This document shows positions 9,231 to 18,373 of a DNA stretch of 45,143 nt, one piece after another (the stretch's first letter is position 1; the number at the start of each line of letters is the position of its first letter). The DNA comes from Bacteroidota bacterium. GTDB lineage: Bacteria; Bacteroidota; Bacteroidia; Chitinophagales; Chitinophagaceae. Below the pieces are notes generated by a model that had not been told where the DNA came from, did not search any database, and worked only from the letters and a program-made list of their open reading frames with translations. The translations under genes and the position numbers were made by a program. The DNA lies in contig CANJPH010000017.1 in NCBI GenBank assembly GCA_947476145.1, positions 1-45,143 of the forward strand. The letters run 5' to 3'.

Positions 9231-10535
9231 CTAATCTTCTATAACATTCACTTTTGGAACCAATAAATGCATAATAAACCATGCCAGCAAATAGGAAAGT
9301 GCACAAACTGCAAACATGATATAATAAGCAACTTCAATTTTCCCGATTGCGCGATAATGCACAAATAAATTCTTTTGAACAAGTAAGGACAATAAAATAC
9401 CACCAATGGCACCAAACATACCACCAATGCCAGTTACAGAACCTACGGTATGTTTAGGGAACATGTCGCTTACTGTTGTAAAAATATTGGCACTCCAAGC
9501 CTGATGCGCCGCTGCTGCAATACCAATAACGAGTACCGCCAACCACATATTAATAGAACCAAGATATTGTGCGAATAAAATTGGTAACACTAAAAAGGCA
9601 TACATTAACATAGAAGTTTTACGCGCGCGAAATACTGGCCAATTTTTACTTATTAATTTTAAAGGAATCCATCCACCGCCTATACTCCCTATCACTGACA
9701 AGCTATATACTGCTGCAACAGGCAAGGCAATCGCCGTACCCTTTAAACCATATTGACTTTCTAAAAAGTCTGGTAACCAGAAAAGATAAAACCACCAAAT
9801 AGGGTCGGTTAATAATTTACCAATGGAAAATGCCCAGGTTTGTTTATAACCCAACAACATGCCCCAGGTATATTTTTTCTCTGCCTTAGGTGCCTCATTT
9901 ACAGCAAGGGGTTCAATATCACTATTGATATATGCCAATTCCTCCGGAGTAATTTTTGGATGGGTAGCAGGTGTATGATAATATTTTCGCCAAAGAAGCA
10001 ACCAAACAAAACCCAATATACCAGTTAGAATAAAAGCCCATTGCCATCCAAAAGTCACTGCAATAAACGGTACCGTTAAAGGAGCAACAATAGCACCAAT
10101 ATTTGCACCTGAATTAAACAATCCCGTAGCCAATGCTCTTTCCTTTTTAGGAAACCATTCCGCAGTGGTTTTTATCGCTGCTGGAAAATTACCAGCTTCT
10201 GTAATACCCAATGCTGCTCTTGCTACTGCAAAACCAAATACACTTTTAGCAAAGGCATGTGCTACTGCTGCTAAACTCCATAATCCTGTTGCCCAACTAT
10301 ACCCTTTTTTAGTGCCTATTTTATCAATAATCCTTCCGGCCAACATTAAACCAATAGCATAACTTATTTTAAATGCAATTTCAATATTCGCATAGTCGGC
10401 ATCATCCCACTTTAGTTCTTTAGAAAGGGTGCTTTTTAATAAACTAATAACCGCTCTATCCAAATAGTTAATAGTAGTGGCAAAAAATACCAGGGCGCAA
10501 ATAGTCCATCTTAAACTTCCAATCTTTTTTTGCAT
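9231..10535 (-). CDS. MFS hexuronate transporter (ExuT/UhpT-like, ACS family)
   Basis: A 434-residue major facilitator with about 12 predicted membrane helices. The first-helix block FFATTINYLDRAVISLL, the loop-2/3 motif LAGRIIDKIGTKKGY and the segment AGNFPAAIKTTAEWFPKKERALATG are characteristic of the anion:cation symporter family that includes the hexuronate carrier ExuT and glucarate/galactonate carriers. It lies four bases downstream of the KDPG aldolase gene, within a cluster encoding hexuronate isomerase, KDG kinase and aldolase. This context makes glucuronate or galacturonate the likely substrate, carried with protons across the inner membrane. The family call is strong; the substrate call rests on context. 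Confidence 0.88.
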   Translation of the reverse strand: MQKKIGSLRWTICALVFFATTINYLDRAVISLLKSTLSKELKWDDADYANIEIAFKISYAIGLMLAGRIIDKIGTKKGYSWATGLWSLAAVAHAFAKSVFGFAVARAALGITEAGNFPAAIKTTAEWFPKKERALATGLFNSGANIGAIVAPLTVPFIAVTFGWQWAFILTGILGFVWLLLWRKYYHTPATHPKITPEELAYINSDIEPLAVNEAPKAEKKYTWGMLLGYKQTWAFSIGKLLTDPIWWFYLFWLPDFLESQYGLKGTAIALPVAAVYSLSVIGSIGGGWIPLKLISKNWPVFRARKTSMLMYAFLVLPILFAQYLGSINMWLAVLVIGIAAAAHQAWSANIFTTVSDMFPKHTVGSVTGIGGMFGAIGGILLSLLVQKNLFVHYRAIGKIEVAYYIMFAVCALSYLLAWFIMHLLVPKVNVIED

Positions 10536-10539
10536 AATA

Positions 10540-11193
10540 TTATTTTAATCCTTGAATAGATAATAATTGTTTAGAAATTTCAGTTAGTTCCCCGTATTGT
10601 TTATTAGCTAATAAACTTTTTGTGATCAACTTGCTGCCTAAGCCAACACCTGCTGCACCTGCATTTAACCAGGACAAGATACTTTGCTCAGTTGCATCTA
10701 CACCGCCAGTTACTAAAAAATGAATGTCGTTAAATAATGGCTTAATGGCTTCTATAAAACCAGGACCTAAAACATTGCCCGGAAATAATTTAATAATATT
10801 ACAACCAGCAACCTGTGCATGGTGAATTTCGGTAGGGGTCATGCAACCTGGTATCCATAAAACTTTATGCAAATAAGCAATGTCGGCAACCGATGTATCA
10901 AATACAGGACTGATTAAAAAATCGGCGCCTGCATCAATATAATTTTTCGCGTCTACTTCGTTTTTAATGGTACCAATGCCTAAAAACAAATCGGGCATTT
11001 CATTTTTCAACGCCACCAATACTTTAAAATTTTCCAATGCATTCACGCCTCTATGTGTAAACTCAATGGTTCTGATACCCCCCGCATATAATGCTTTAAC
11101 TACTTCAGTAACCACGACTACATCGTTTTCGTAAAAAAGAGGAATCAATTTTGATGAAAGAATGTGTTGAGATACTTTTTCGATACTATGCAT
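10540..11193 (-). CDS. eda: 2-dehydro-3-deoxyphosphogluconate (KDPG) aldolase
   Basis: A 217-residue class I aldolase of the KDPG/KHG family, a normal length. It cleaves KDPG to pyruvate and glyceraldehyde-3-phosphate in the cytoplasm. Visible motifs are the strand with the catalytic-site glutamate GGIRTIEFTHRG, FLGIGTIKN, the phosphate/carboxylate region WIPGCMTPTEI, the Schiff-base lysine in CNIIKLFPGNVLGP, and HFLVTGGVDATEQS. It lies ten bases after the KDG kinase gene and four before the transporter gene, so the kinase product is consumed by the next enzyme in the same operon. I see nothing unusual. Confidence 0.95.
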   Translation of the reverse strand: MHSIEKVSQHILSSKLIPLFYENDVVVVTEVVKALYAGGIRTIEFTHRGVNALENFKVLVALKNEMPDLFLGIGTIKNEVDAKNYIDAGADFLISPVFDTSVADIAYLHKVLWIPGCMTPTEIHHAQVAGCNIIKLFPGNVLGPGFIEAIKPLFNDIHFLVTGGVDATEQSILSWLNAGAAGVGLGSKLITKSLLANKQYGELTEISKQLLSIQGLK

Positions 11194-11202
11194 ACATATT
11201 GG

Positions 11203-12210
11203 TTAATATCTAGACTTTATTAATGGTATAGACTGTTTAGTGTAATCGCCCACTTCCTGCAATTTACCAAAAGCAGCACTTGCAGCAAAATTTATAACTT
11301 GTTCAAATGTGAAATCGGGTTGCAAGGTTCCAAAAATGAGTCCTCCCATGAAGCAATCCCCGCTTCCCACCTTATCGGTAACGTTATCGGTAAAATGCTC
11401 CTTGCACACAGCATGCATTGATTGATTGGTAAGTGTAGCATAATAACGAACCGCTTCTCCTTCAGAAAAACGGTAAGTATTTGCTACAGTGGTACAAACT
11501 GGATAGGTTTCCATTATTTCTTTAGCAACTTTTTGAGCTTGTGCAATGTAAAAATCTTTTTCGCAGGTTTCGTTCAATGCTGGATCTAATTGTGTGCCCA
11601 ATAATTGATGTGCGCTCCACACATTTCCCATAATTACGTGACAGTATTTAACAAGCGAAGGCATTACTTCCACCGGCTTTTTTCCATATTGCCACAACTT
11701 GGCTCTGTAATTTAAATCTACAGAAATTGTCATTCCTTTTTTAGTGGCAAATTGTAAAGCTTCTTCGCAAACAGCAACTATACTTGGATTTAACGCAGGA
11801 CTAATGGCAGTGAAATGAAACCAATCATAACCATCCAATGCCAGCTCCCAGTTAATCATCCCTGGTTTTAAAAAAGAAAAAGAGGAATATGCACGGTCAT
11901 AAATCACCCCTGCATTTTTTAAATCTGCTCCCATGGGTAAAGTGTAACTACCAATGCGGTCTCCACTTAATAAAATAGCAGAAGTATCTATGCCTTCCTC
12001 TTGCAAGGACTCCATAATTTCTTTTGAAATATAATTGTCAGGAAGAGCAGTGCAATATTTTACAGGCATGCCCCAATTGGCCAATGCCTTACCCACATTT
12101 AATTCGGCACCACCAATAAATACGGGCATATTATGTTCCTGTATCCATTGCTTTTGCAAATTGGGCGAAAAGCGTAATAATAATTCTCCAAAACAAAATA
12201 CTTTCTTCAT
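11203..12210 (-). CDS. kdgK: 2-dehydro-3-deoxygluconokinase (PfkB family)
   Basis: A 335-residue PfkB-family sugar kinase. The amino terminus KKVFCFGELLLRFSP and the segment FIGGAELNVGKALANWG bind the sugar; the carboxyl-terminal signature DKVGSGDCFMGGLIFG carries the catalytic Asp and anion hole. It phosphorylates 2-keto-3-deoxygluconate to KDPG, the substrate of the aldolase encoded ten bases downstream. I start it at the ATG ending at 12210, because the upstream extension to 12261 overlaps the uxaC stop and adds sequence foreign to the family. Fructokinase activity is the main alternative, but the operon with uxaC, uxaA and eda makes KDG the best substrate. Confidence 0.92.
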   Translation of the reverse strand: MKKVFCFGELLLRFSPNLQKQWIQEHNMPVFIGGAELNVGKALANWGMPVKYCTALPDNYISKEIMESLQEEGIDTSAILLSGDRIGSYTLPMGADLKNAGVIYDRAYSSFSFLKPGMINWELALDGYDWFHFTAISPALNPSIVAVCEEALQFATKKGMTISVDLNYRAKLWQYGKKPVEVMPSLVKYCHVIMGNVWSAHQLLGTQLDPALNETCEKDFYIAQAQKVAKEIMETYPVCTTVANTYRFSEGEAVRYYATLTNQSMHAVCKEHFTDNVTDKVGSGDCFMGGLIFGTLQPDFTFEQVINFAASAAFGKLQEVGDYTKQSIPLIKSRY

Positions 12211-12242
12211 AGTCTGCAAATATATAAACCCGTTATCTTTAT

Positions 12243-13655
12243 TTATAAAGGTGCTTCCCAACCAAAATATTCATTTGCATTGTTAAAGCAAATATCTTGA
12301 ATAATTTTTCCGGTCCAAGCAATATCATTGGGAAGTTCGCCCTCTTCTATTTCATTTCCAAAAAGATTACAAAGTATTCTTCTAAAGTATTCATGTCTTG
12401 GATAAGATAAGAAGCTTCTTGAATCGGTAAGCATCCCTACAAATCTACTTAATAGTCCCAAATTGCTTAACGCATTAATTTGTCTTTCCATTCCATCCTT
12501 TTGATCTAAAAACCACCATCCACTACCATACTGCACTTTTCCGGCAACGCTCCCGTCGTTGAAATTACCAATCATAGTAGCCATTAACTCATTGTCGGCA
12601 GGATTTAAATTATAAATAATGGTCTTCGCTAATTTATCATCACTATCTAATTTATTTAAAAACTTAGACAATGACACAGCTTGTGAAAAATCGCCAATAC
12701 TATCCCAACCAGTATCAGGGCCCAATTTTTCTAACATACGTGTATTATTATTTCTTAAAGCGCCTAAGTGGTATTGTTGAATCCATCCTTTTTCCCAGTC
12801 CCATTCTGCAAAATGTAATAGCATACAAGATTTAAACTTGCGTTGTTCTGCCAAGTTCAATTCTTTTCCGCCATGTACTTTTACAAAAATGGCTTCTATT
12901 TCTGTACCTGTAAATTCTTCGGCATAAATTTCTTCTAAACCATGGTCACTCACATTACATCCCATGCTTGCAAAAAAGTCATGTCTGTTTTGTAAAGCAA
13001 ATAAGAAATCTTCGAAAGTTGAGATAGATAAGTTAGCCGCTTTTTCCAATTTTTGAACATAGGCCACAAAGTTGGAGGCATTACTCACTTCCATTGCTTT
13101 ATCGGGACGGAAAGCAGGAAATACTTTTGTTCCAAAATTGCTTTCTTTAATTTGTTGATGGTACTCTAAAGAATCTATCGGATCATCGGTGGTACAAATT
13201 ACACGCACATTCATTTTTTGAATCAAGCCTTGTGTAGAAAAATTGGGATCTTGTAACATGGACGAAGTAGTATCATAAATACCTTTCGCTGATGTTGGAT
13301 TTAAAATTTCTTTTACACCAAAATGTCTTTGCAACTCTAAATGTGTCCAGTGATATAAAGGATTGCGCATGGTATAAGGTACCGTCTCTGCCCACTTCAT
13401 GAACTTTTCTTCATCCGTCTTATTACCCGTACAATAGGATTCATCCACCCCATTGGTACGCATGGCGCGCCACTTATAATGATCACCAGACAACCATGCG
13501 TCGGTGATATTACGAAACTGCATGTTTTCTGCAATTTGTTGCGGAGAAAGATGACAGTGATAATCAATCAATGGCATCTTTTGTGCATACTCATGGTAAA
13601 GCGTTTGTGCCGTCTTTGTTTTTAATAAGAAATTTTCGTCTAAAAAAGGTTTCAT
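12243..13655 (-). CDS. uxaC: Glucuronate (uronate) isomerase
   Basis: A 470-residue UxaC, full family length. It interconverts glucuronate with fructuronate and galacturonate with tagaturonate, the first cytoplasmic step of hexuronate use. Amidohydrolase-superfamily features are visible: the metal-binding MPLIDYHCHLSPQQIAEN, VRVICTTDDPIDSLEYHQ, FAEWDWEKGWIQQYHLGALR and the terminal SRFVGMLTDSRSFLSYPRHEYFRR (split here as SRFVGMLTDSRS and FLSYPRHEYFRR). It sits 20 bases downstream of the SusC::UxaA chimeric gene and 32 upstream of kdgK. I see no disruption. The reductase that should act next (UxaB or UxuB) is not encoded in the window. Confidence 0.96.
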   Translation of the reverse strand: MKPFLDENFLLKTKTAQTLYHEYAQKMPLIDYHCHLSPQQIAENMQFRNITDAWLSGDHYKWRAMRTNGVDESYCTGNKTDEEKFMKWAETVPYTMRNPLYHWTHLELQRHFGVKEILNPTSAKGIYDTTSSMLQDPNFSTQGLIQKMNVRVICTTDDPIDSLEYHQQIKESNFGTKVFPAFRPDKAMEVSNASNFVAYVQKLEKAANLSISTFEDFLFALQNRHDFFASMGCNVSDHGLEEIYAEEFTGTEIEAIFVKVHGGKELNLAEQRKFKSCMLLHFAEWDWEKGWIQQYHLGALRNNNTRMLEKLGPDTGWDSIGDFSQAVSLSKFLNKLDSDDKLAKTIIYNLNPADNELMATMIGNFNDGSVAGKVQYGSGWWFLDQKDGMERQINALSNLGLLSRFVGMLTDSRSFLSYPRHEYFRRILCNLFGNEIEEGELPNDIAWTGKIIQDICFNNANEYFGWEAPL

Positions 13656-13675
13656 GCTAATAATCTATTTATACT

Positions 13676-16366
13676 TTATAAACTCACCCCACGCTTCCAT
13701 GGAATAAAATCGTCTTGGTTTAATAATACTGCTTTAGGAGTTACTTCACCACTTGCAGCTTTAATGCAATATTCTAAAATAGCTTCTCCCATTTGTTCAA
13801 TGGTTTTTTCGCCTTCAATCACTGGGCCTGTATCAATGTCAATGATATCGGCCATTCTTTTTGCAAGCGCCGTATTACTTGATACTTTAATGGTAGGACA
13901 AACTGGATTGCCAGTGGGTGTTCCCAAGCCAGTGGTAAATAAAATTAAAGTGGCACCTGCTGCTGCTTTACCCGTAGTTGCTTCCACGTCATTACCTGGC
14001 GTACAAACTAGGTTCAATCCTTTCTTTGTTGCTGGTTCGGTATAATCTAGCACATCTACAATGGGTGAATTCCCTCCTTTTTTTGCTGCACCTGCACTTT
14101 TAATGGCATCGGTAATTAAACCGTCTTTAATATTTCCAGGAGAAGGATTCATATGAAATCCAGAACCCACTTGCAATGCAGATTCAGCATAAGATTTCAT
14201 TAAATGAATAAACTTATTCGCTGCATCGGGATGAATGGTTCTATTAATTAATTCTTGTTCTACACCACAAAGTTCTGGGAACTCCGCTAACAAAACCGTG
14301 CCCCCTAAGCCTACTAGCAAATCGGCACAGTATCCAACTGCCGGGTTTGCAGAAATACCACTAAAACCATCACTACCACCACACTTCACACCTAAACATA
14401 AATTATCCAAACTTGCTGGAGCTCGTTTTTGTTTATTGGCTTCAATTAACCCTTTGAATGTTGCTTGAATGGCACTTGCAATTAATTCAGGTTCACTCAA
14501 TGATTTTTGCTGTTCAAAAATATAAAGTGGTTTATTAAAATTAGGATTGCGCTCTTTAATGTCTTTTTCAAAATCAGAAAGCTGTAGGTTCTGACATCCC
14601 AAACTTAACACCGTAATACCTGCTACGTTTGGATGATCGGCATATGCAGCCAATAGCTTACTTAACACTGCTGCATCCTGACGAATACCACCACAGCCTC
14701 CTTGGTGATTTAAAAACTTAATGCCATCAATATTTTCAAATACTCTTTTATTAGTCAAATTATTAGGTGCTAAGGAAACAGCTTCACTAATATCTTTACC
14801 TTCTTTAAAAGCATTAATTAAATCCTTGGTGTAATTTTTATACTGATTGGAAACCGAATAGCCCAATTCATTATGCAATGCTTCTTTAATTACATCCAGG
14901 TTTCTGTTCTCACAAAATACGGTAGGAATAAATAACCAATAGTTGGCTGTACCCACTCTTCCATCTGCACGATGATATCCATTAAAAGTGCGTCCAGCAA
15001 ATTTAGAAATATCAGGAGCCGTCCATTGATAGTCATAAGGCTTAAATACATAAGGCTCCGAAGCATGGTGCAAATTGTCGGTAGACATACGTGCACCAGC
15101 AAGTACATTGGTAGTAACCTTACCCACTGAAGCTTCTGCAGCAGGATCGGCATCTTCAATACCTTGGCTTGGTGATAAATAAGGCTTGTATCTTATTGTA
15201 TTTCTTAATCTATTATAAGATGTTCCTTGATCACTTGAAATACCAGCACCCATTACTTCTTGGTAATTGTATCTTGTAGACAAACCAATTTTTAAATTTT
15301 GGATTGGCGTATACTCTAATTTACCAGTGATAATACCCCTTTTAAAATTTGAATTTTTTACAATCGCTTTGTCATCGTTAGTAGTTACTCCAAAATTATA
15401 CGTTAACTTTTTGCTACCTCCTACGATAGATAAATTATGAGATTTGCTAATTCCTTGTTTTCCAAAAACCTCACTTTGCCAGTTAATCGGTGTAACTGAT
15501 TTTAAGGATTCAAGTCCTAAAAATGAACCGAAGTTCTTTACAAAAGTAGCACTGTCTGTTGCATTACCAATAGCTCTTTCATATTGATAAACACCATATT
15601 CATAAGGAGATAAAACTTCTAATTTTTTTGCTAAGTCTTTAACACCATAAAATGCATTATAGGTCACTTGCATTTTACCTTGTCTTCCTTTTTTAGTAGT
15701 AATAACAATTACACCATTCGCACCTCTAGCGCCATAAATAGCAGTGGCTGCAGCGTCTTTTAAAACGTCAACAGACTGAATGTCTTGAGGAGCAATTAAG
15801 CTTAATGCGTTCTCAACTTGTACACCATCTAAAATATACAATGGGGAGTTATCGCCTGTAATTGACATACCGCCTCTTACTCTGATTCTAATAGCTGCGT
15901 CTGGAGAACCTTCTGCAGTAGAAGCAGTCACACCCGCTAAACGGCCATTTAAAGCTTCGGCAGCGGAAGTCAATGGAATATCTTTTAAATCTTTAGCACT
16001 AATAGAGGCTACTGAAGCCAATACATCTTTTCTTCTAACAGACTGATAACCGATAACGACAACCTCGTCCAAACTTGAACTTGATTTAGTTAATGCAATT
16101 GTCAATGGACTCCCATCACTTAATTTTTTATCAAGGTTATTATAACCAACATAACTAAATGTTAGTGTTGCACCAGAAGTAGCTGCAATTTGGAAACTAC
16201 CGTCGTTGTTGGTTTGTGTTCCTTTACTAGTTCCTTTTACTTTAACAGTAACGCCCGCCAAAGGAGCACCAGTTTCATCGGTAACCTTACCAGTTACATT
16301 CACGTTTTGTGCAAATAACCCAATAGTTGAGAGGGTTAGCAAAAAACCCAATACAAGATTTTTCAT
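13676..16366 (-). CDS. In-frame chimera: SusC/RagA N-terminal half fused to altronate dehydratase
   Basis: One open frame of 896 residues joins two unrelated proteins. Residues 1-20 are a signal peptide. Residues about 22-105 are a CarboxypepD_reg-like domain (NVTGKVTDETGAPLAGVTV), and 106-230 a SusC/RagA plug with LYILDGVQVENAL and the ATAIYGARGANGVIVITTKKG block. Early barrel strands run to about residue 410 (YLSPSQGIEDADPAAEA). From about residue 414 the sequence is UxaA: the tail of the SAF domain (VGKVTTNVLAGARMSTDNLHH), then the complete catalytic part (FHRADGRVGTANYW-like start, NHQGGCGGIRQD, LCLGVKCGGSDGFSGISANP). Most of the SusC barrel and about the first 70 UxaA residues are missing. 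The ATG ending at 16366 starts the signal peptide. Altronate dehydratase makes KDG, fitting uxaC downstream. A deletion joined the two genes, or the assembly is wrong here. Confidence 0.88.
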   Translation of the reverse strand: MKNLVLGFLLTLSTIGLFAQNVNVTGKVTDETGAPLAGVTVKVKGTSKGTQTNNDGSFQIAATSGATLTFSYVGYNNLDKKLSDGSPLTIALTKSSSSLDEVVVIGYQSVRRKDVLASVASISAKDLKDIPLTSAAEALNGRLAGVTASTAEGSPDAAIRIRVRGGMSITGDNSPLYILDGVQVENALSLIAPQDIQSVDVLKDAAATAIYGARGANGVIVITTKKGRQGKMQVTYNAFYGVKDLAKKLEVLSPYEYGVYQYERAIGNATDSATFVKNFGSFLGLESLKSVTPINWQSEVFGKQGISKSHNLSIVGGSKKLTYNFGVTTNDDKAIVKNSNFKRGIITGKLEYTPIQNLKIGLSTRYNYQEVMGAGISSDQGTSYNRLRNTIRYKPYLSPSQGIEDADPAAEASVGKVTTNVLAGARMSTDNLHHASEPYVFKPYDYQWTAPDISKFAGRTFNGYHRADGRVGTANYWLFIPTVFCENRNLDVIKEALHNELGYSVSNQYKNYTKDLINAFKEGKDISEAVSLAPNNLTNKRVFENIDGIKFLNHQGGCGGIRQDAAVLSKLLAAYADHPNVAGITVLSLGCQNLQLSDFEKDIKERNPNFNKPLYIFEQQKSLSEPELIASAIQATFKGLIEANKQKRAPASLDNLCLGVKCGGSDGFSGISANPAVGYCADLLVGLGGTVLLAEFPELCGVEQELINRTIHPDAANKFIHLMKSYAESALQVGSGFHMNPSPGNIKDGLITDAIKSAGAAKKGGNSPIVDVLDYTEPATKKGLNLVCTPGNDVEATTGKAAAGATLILFTTGLGTPTGNPVCPTIKVSSNTALAKRMADIIDIDTGPVIEGEKTIEQMGEAILEYCIKAASGEVTPKAVLLNQDDFIPWKRGVSL

Positions 16367-16577
16367 ATAAGCAATTAATTTAGCAATCAAGGCCAAAATG
16401 GCCCATAAATCGTCTACAAGTCTATTTATATTAGCTTAAATTATACATATTATTAATGTATTTATTTACGCAAACGATACCGGCAAAAGCCTGATTGGTA
16501 GAGGATTTACAGGAATTTGGGAAGCAATGGTAAAACTGCTGGAAATGAATTAAAAAGGAGGCCTAAATCCGAGCTTG

Positions 16578-17312
16578 CTACTTTTTTCGAAAGTCAACAT
16601 TGTTAAAAACCGACAATCTCAAAATATCAGATTGAAGATATTTATTGGGGAGATTGTACTTTTGATAAAGGTTGGTATAGCCCAATTGTAAAATATTAGA
16701 CTTGTTTAAGTAATAAAAGAACCCAAGGAAAAAGCGGTTTTGATCAAATGTATTGTAAACGATGTTTTTACCAAAATTAACATACAACTCATCGGAACTT
16801 ACAAAAGAAAGGGAGCCCTTTTCATACTTATGTTTCTGATTTAGAGGGAGTTGCACTAAAATAGAATACCTAAGTCTTGTGCTAGCATCATAATTTCCTG
16901 TTGGCAATTTATCTTGAATGGTTTCCTTAAATCGCTCTTCAACCCGTATCCATTGCATCCATTTGGAATAATGATTGCTTGTATTTAATTGTACCATGGC
17001 CCAAGGTCGAAGTTCGGCAGTGTGTTCAAAATGAGCAGCATTGGGATAGCCATCCACATAGGTAAAGGCAGCAGTATACCTAAAATTGGTATTGGCAAAA
17101 TAGGAAGCGCCTGCTGTGTACTCACCTGCATTTTTAGCATTGGCAAAACGGTCAATTAACTTTAATTGCAGGTCCAGCCAACTACCCCATTTATCGGAAT
17201 ACCTATTTTGATATAAATAATCTAACCAGGATTCTTGTGCATGTACCGTTTGAGCACTTGTAGCAACAGAAAAGCAACAAATAAATAGGAATAAAGTGAG
17301 CAGGTGGCGCAT
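16578..17312 (-). CDS. DUF2490 outer-membrane-type protein
   Basis: A 244-residue protein with a signal peptide (LLTLFLFICCFSVATSAQ). The mature part begins with the DUF2490 pattern ESWLDYLYQNRYSDKWGSWLDLQLK and continues as alternating aromatic beta strands ending in VFNNVDFRKK. That pattern fits a small outer-membrane beta-barrel. No function is known for the family. It is transcribed in the same direction as, and upstream of, the chimeric gene, with a 211-base gap, and is probably a separate unit. Family assignment is fairly good. Confidence 0.75.
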   Translation of the reverse strand: MRHLLTLFLFICCFSVATSAQTVHAQESWLDYLYQNRYSDKWGSWLDLQLKLIDRFANAKNAGEYTAGASYFANTNFRYTAAFTYVDGYPNAAHFEHTAELRPWAMVQLNTSNHYSKWMQWIRVEERFKETIQDKLPTGNYDASTRLRYSILVQLPLNQKHKYEKGSLSFVSSDELYVNFGKNIVYNTFDQNRFFLGFFYYLNKSNILQLGYTNLYQKYNLPNKYLQSDILRLSVFNNVDFRKK

Positions 17313-17419
17313 GTGCGCACAATTTCCTTATTATTTGATAAAAAAGCAAATATTGCAGCTTGAAATAATAGCTATCATTTTATATACCATGCACTCAATA
17401 CATGCCCAGCTTTAAAACC

Positions 17420-17448
17420 AAGAGGTCGCTCCAATGGAGCGACCTCTT
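17420..17448 (-). terminator. Strong hairpin terminator downstream of the lipoprotein gene
   Basis: AAGAGGTCGCTCC (17420-17432) and GGAGCGACCTCTT (17436-17448) form a perfect 13-bp stem with an AAT loop. Read on the minus strand, the stem is followed by GGTTTTAAA. It lies 28 bases beyond the lipoprotein stop, which fits an intrinsic terminator. Confidence 0.75.
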
Positions 17449-17476
17449 GCCAAACTAAATCAATGTAAATGAAAAA

Positions 17477-18264
17477 CTATTTTTTAATACGCTTGTACGT
17501 TTTGAAATTAACTTTTTTAGCAGCGGTATCAGCAGTTTCTTGCGTATACTCATCAGCTCCATTAAATTTCAACTTAATCGAATATTTGTGGTTTGCTCCT
17601 GGGATATTAGATAAATCTAAATCCTCTGTTAAAGCGTCATTATTTAAAGTGAAAGTACCGTGTCCAACATACTTAACTTCCTTTTTAGTAGTAGTATCTG
17701 TAACTTTAGTAGCCCACATAAAATGACCTGCGCTATATACCTTATATTCATTGTAAGTGCCAACTACTGTATCCTTGCCATTGTTCACATCCATACTTTT
17801 TGTTTGATGCCAAATACCATCTAATGCAGATGTTCCTGTAGAAGCAACGGTAGTATAGTCTTCTGTAAATTTATATTTTGTACCACTCACTGTAATTTCA
17901 GGAATTACTTGTGTATAGCCTTTTTCAGCAGTCGTAATTTCCAATTTCGCTTCAGAAGCAGTATCTAATGAAATGCTGTTAAAAATATTACTTTCTGTAA
18001 CGGTATTGCCATTTAGAACATAAGAACCTGTACCAAATGCAGTTGAAGAATCTTTACCAATAGCAATATAAAAATACCCCTCATTCGTATAAATTTTATA
18101 CTGTACATCTCCGTTTGCAGTTGTTTTAACAATTTCGGTTTTACCGTCAGCAATCACTTGCTTGTCCATTTTGTGCACCCCTACTAAAGAGGTAGTTTTA
18201 GTTTCTTGCTTGCAACCAATTGCAATAGTAGCTAGGGCAAGGCCTACGTAAATAATTTTTTCAT
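17477..18264 (-). CDS. Lipoprotein of unknown function, start region shifted by one base
   Basis: I do not recognise a family. The uninterrupted frame from ATG at 18178 gives 233 residues of beta-rich sequence with two similar halves (NGNTVTESNIF and LNNDALTEDLD with surrounding strands), like the two-part lipocalin-like or DUF4488-type Bacteroidota lipoproteins. Upstream in the same frame it continues as a perfect lipoprotein signal: KIIYVGLALATIAIGC then KQETKTT. The only ATG for this segment (18262-18264, complement) is followed by six A residues, and one more A is needed to bring it into frame as M-K-K-I-I-Y. As read, that ATG hits a stop after six codons. Either a base is missing in the homopolymer or slippage is used. 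A terminator hairpin follows the stop. Confidence 0.7.
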
Positions 18265-18272
18265 GTAGTTTA

Positions 18273-18287
18273 AATTTGATTCAAATT
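18273..18287. promoter_or_regulatory. Short palindrome upstream of the lipoprotein start
   Basis: AATTTGA (18273-18279) and TCAAATT (18281-18287) are perfect inverted arms around one T, eight bases upstream of the ATG ending at 18264 and in the divergent gap before the oxidoreductase gene. On the minus strand the overlapping TAATTTG is close to, but one base short of, the Bacteroidota -7 pattern. An operator role is only a guess. Confidence 0.3.
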
Positions 18288-18373
18288 ACAACTTTAAGAC
18301 GGGAATATAGGTTACGGAACATTTTGGGAGTATTGGCCCTTAATTAGGATATTTGTAGCCTAAACTAAAGGTT

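Noticed and set aside
16440..16552. Plus-strand frame ending SLIGRGFTGIWEAMVKLLEMN with a stop at about 16552
   Set aside because: It is open for only about 35 codons, has no plausible start and matches no family that I recognise; it may be a gene remnant, but the evidence is too thin to list.
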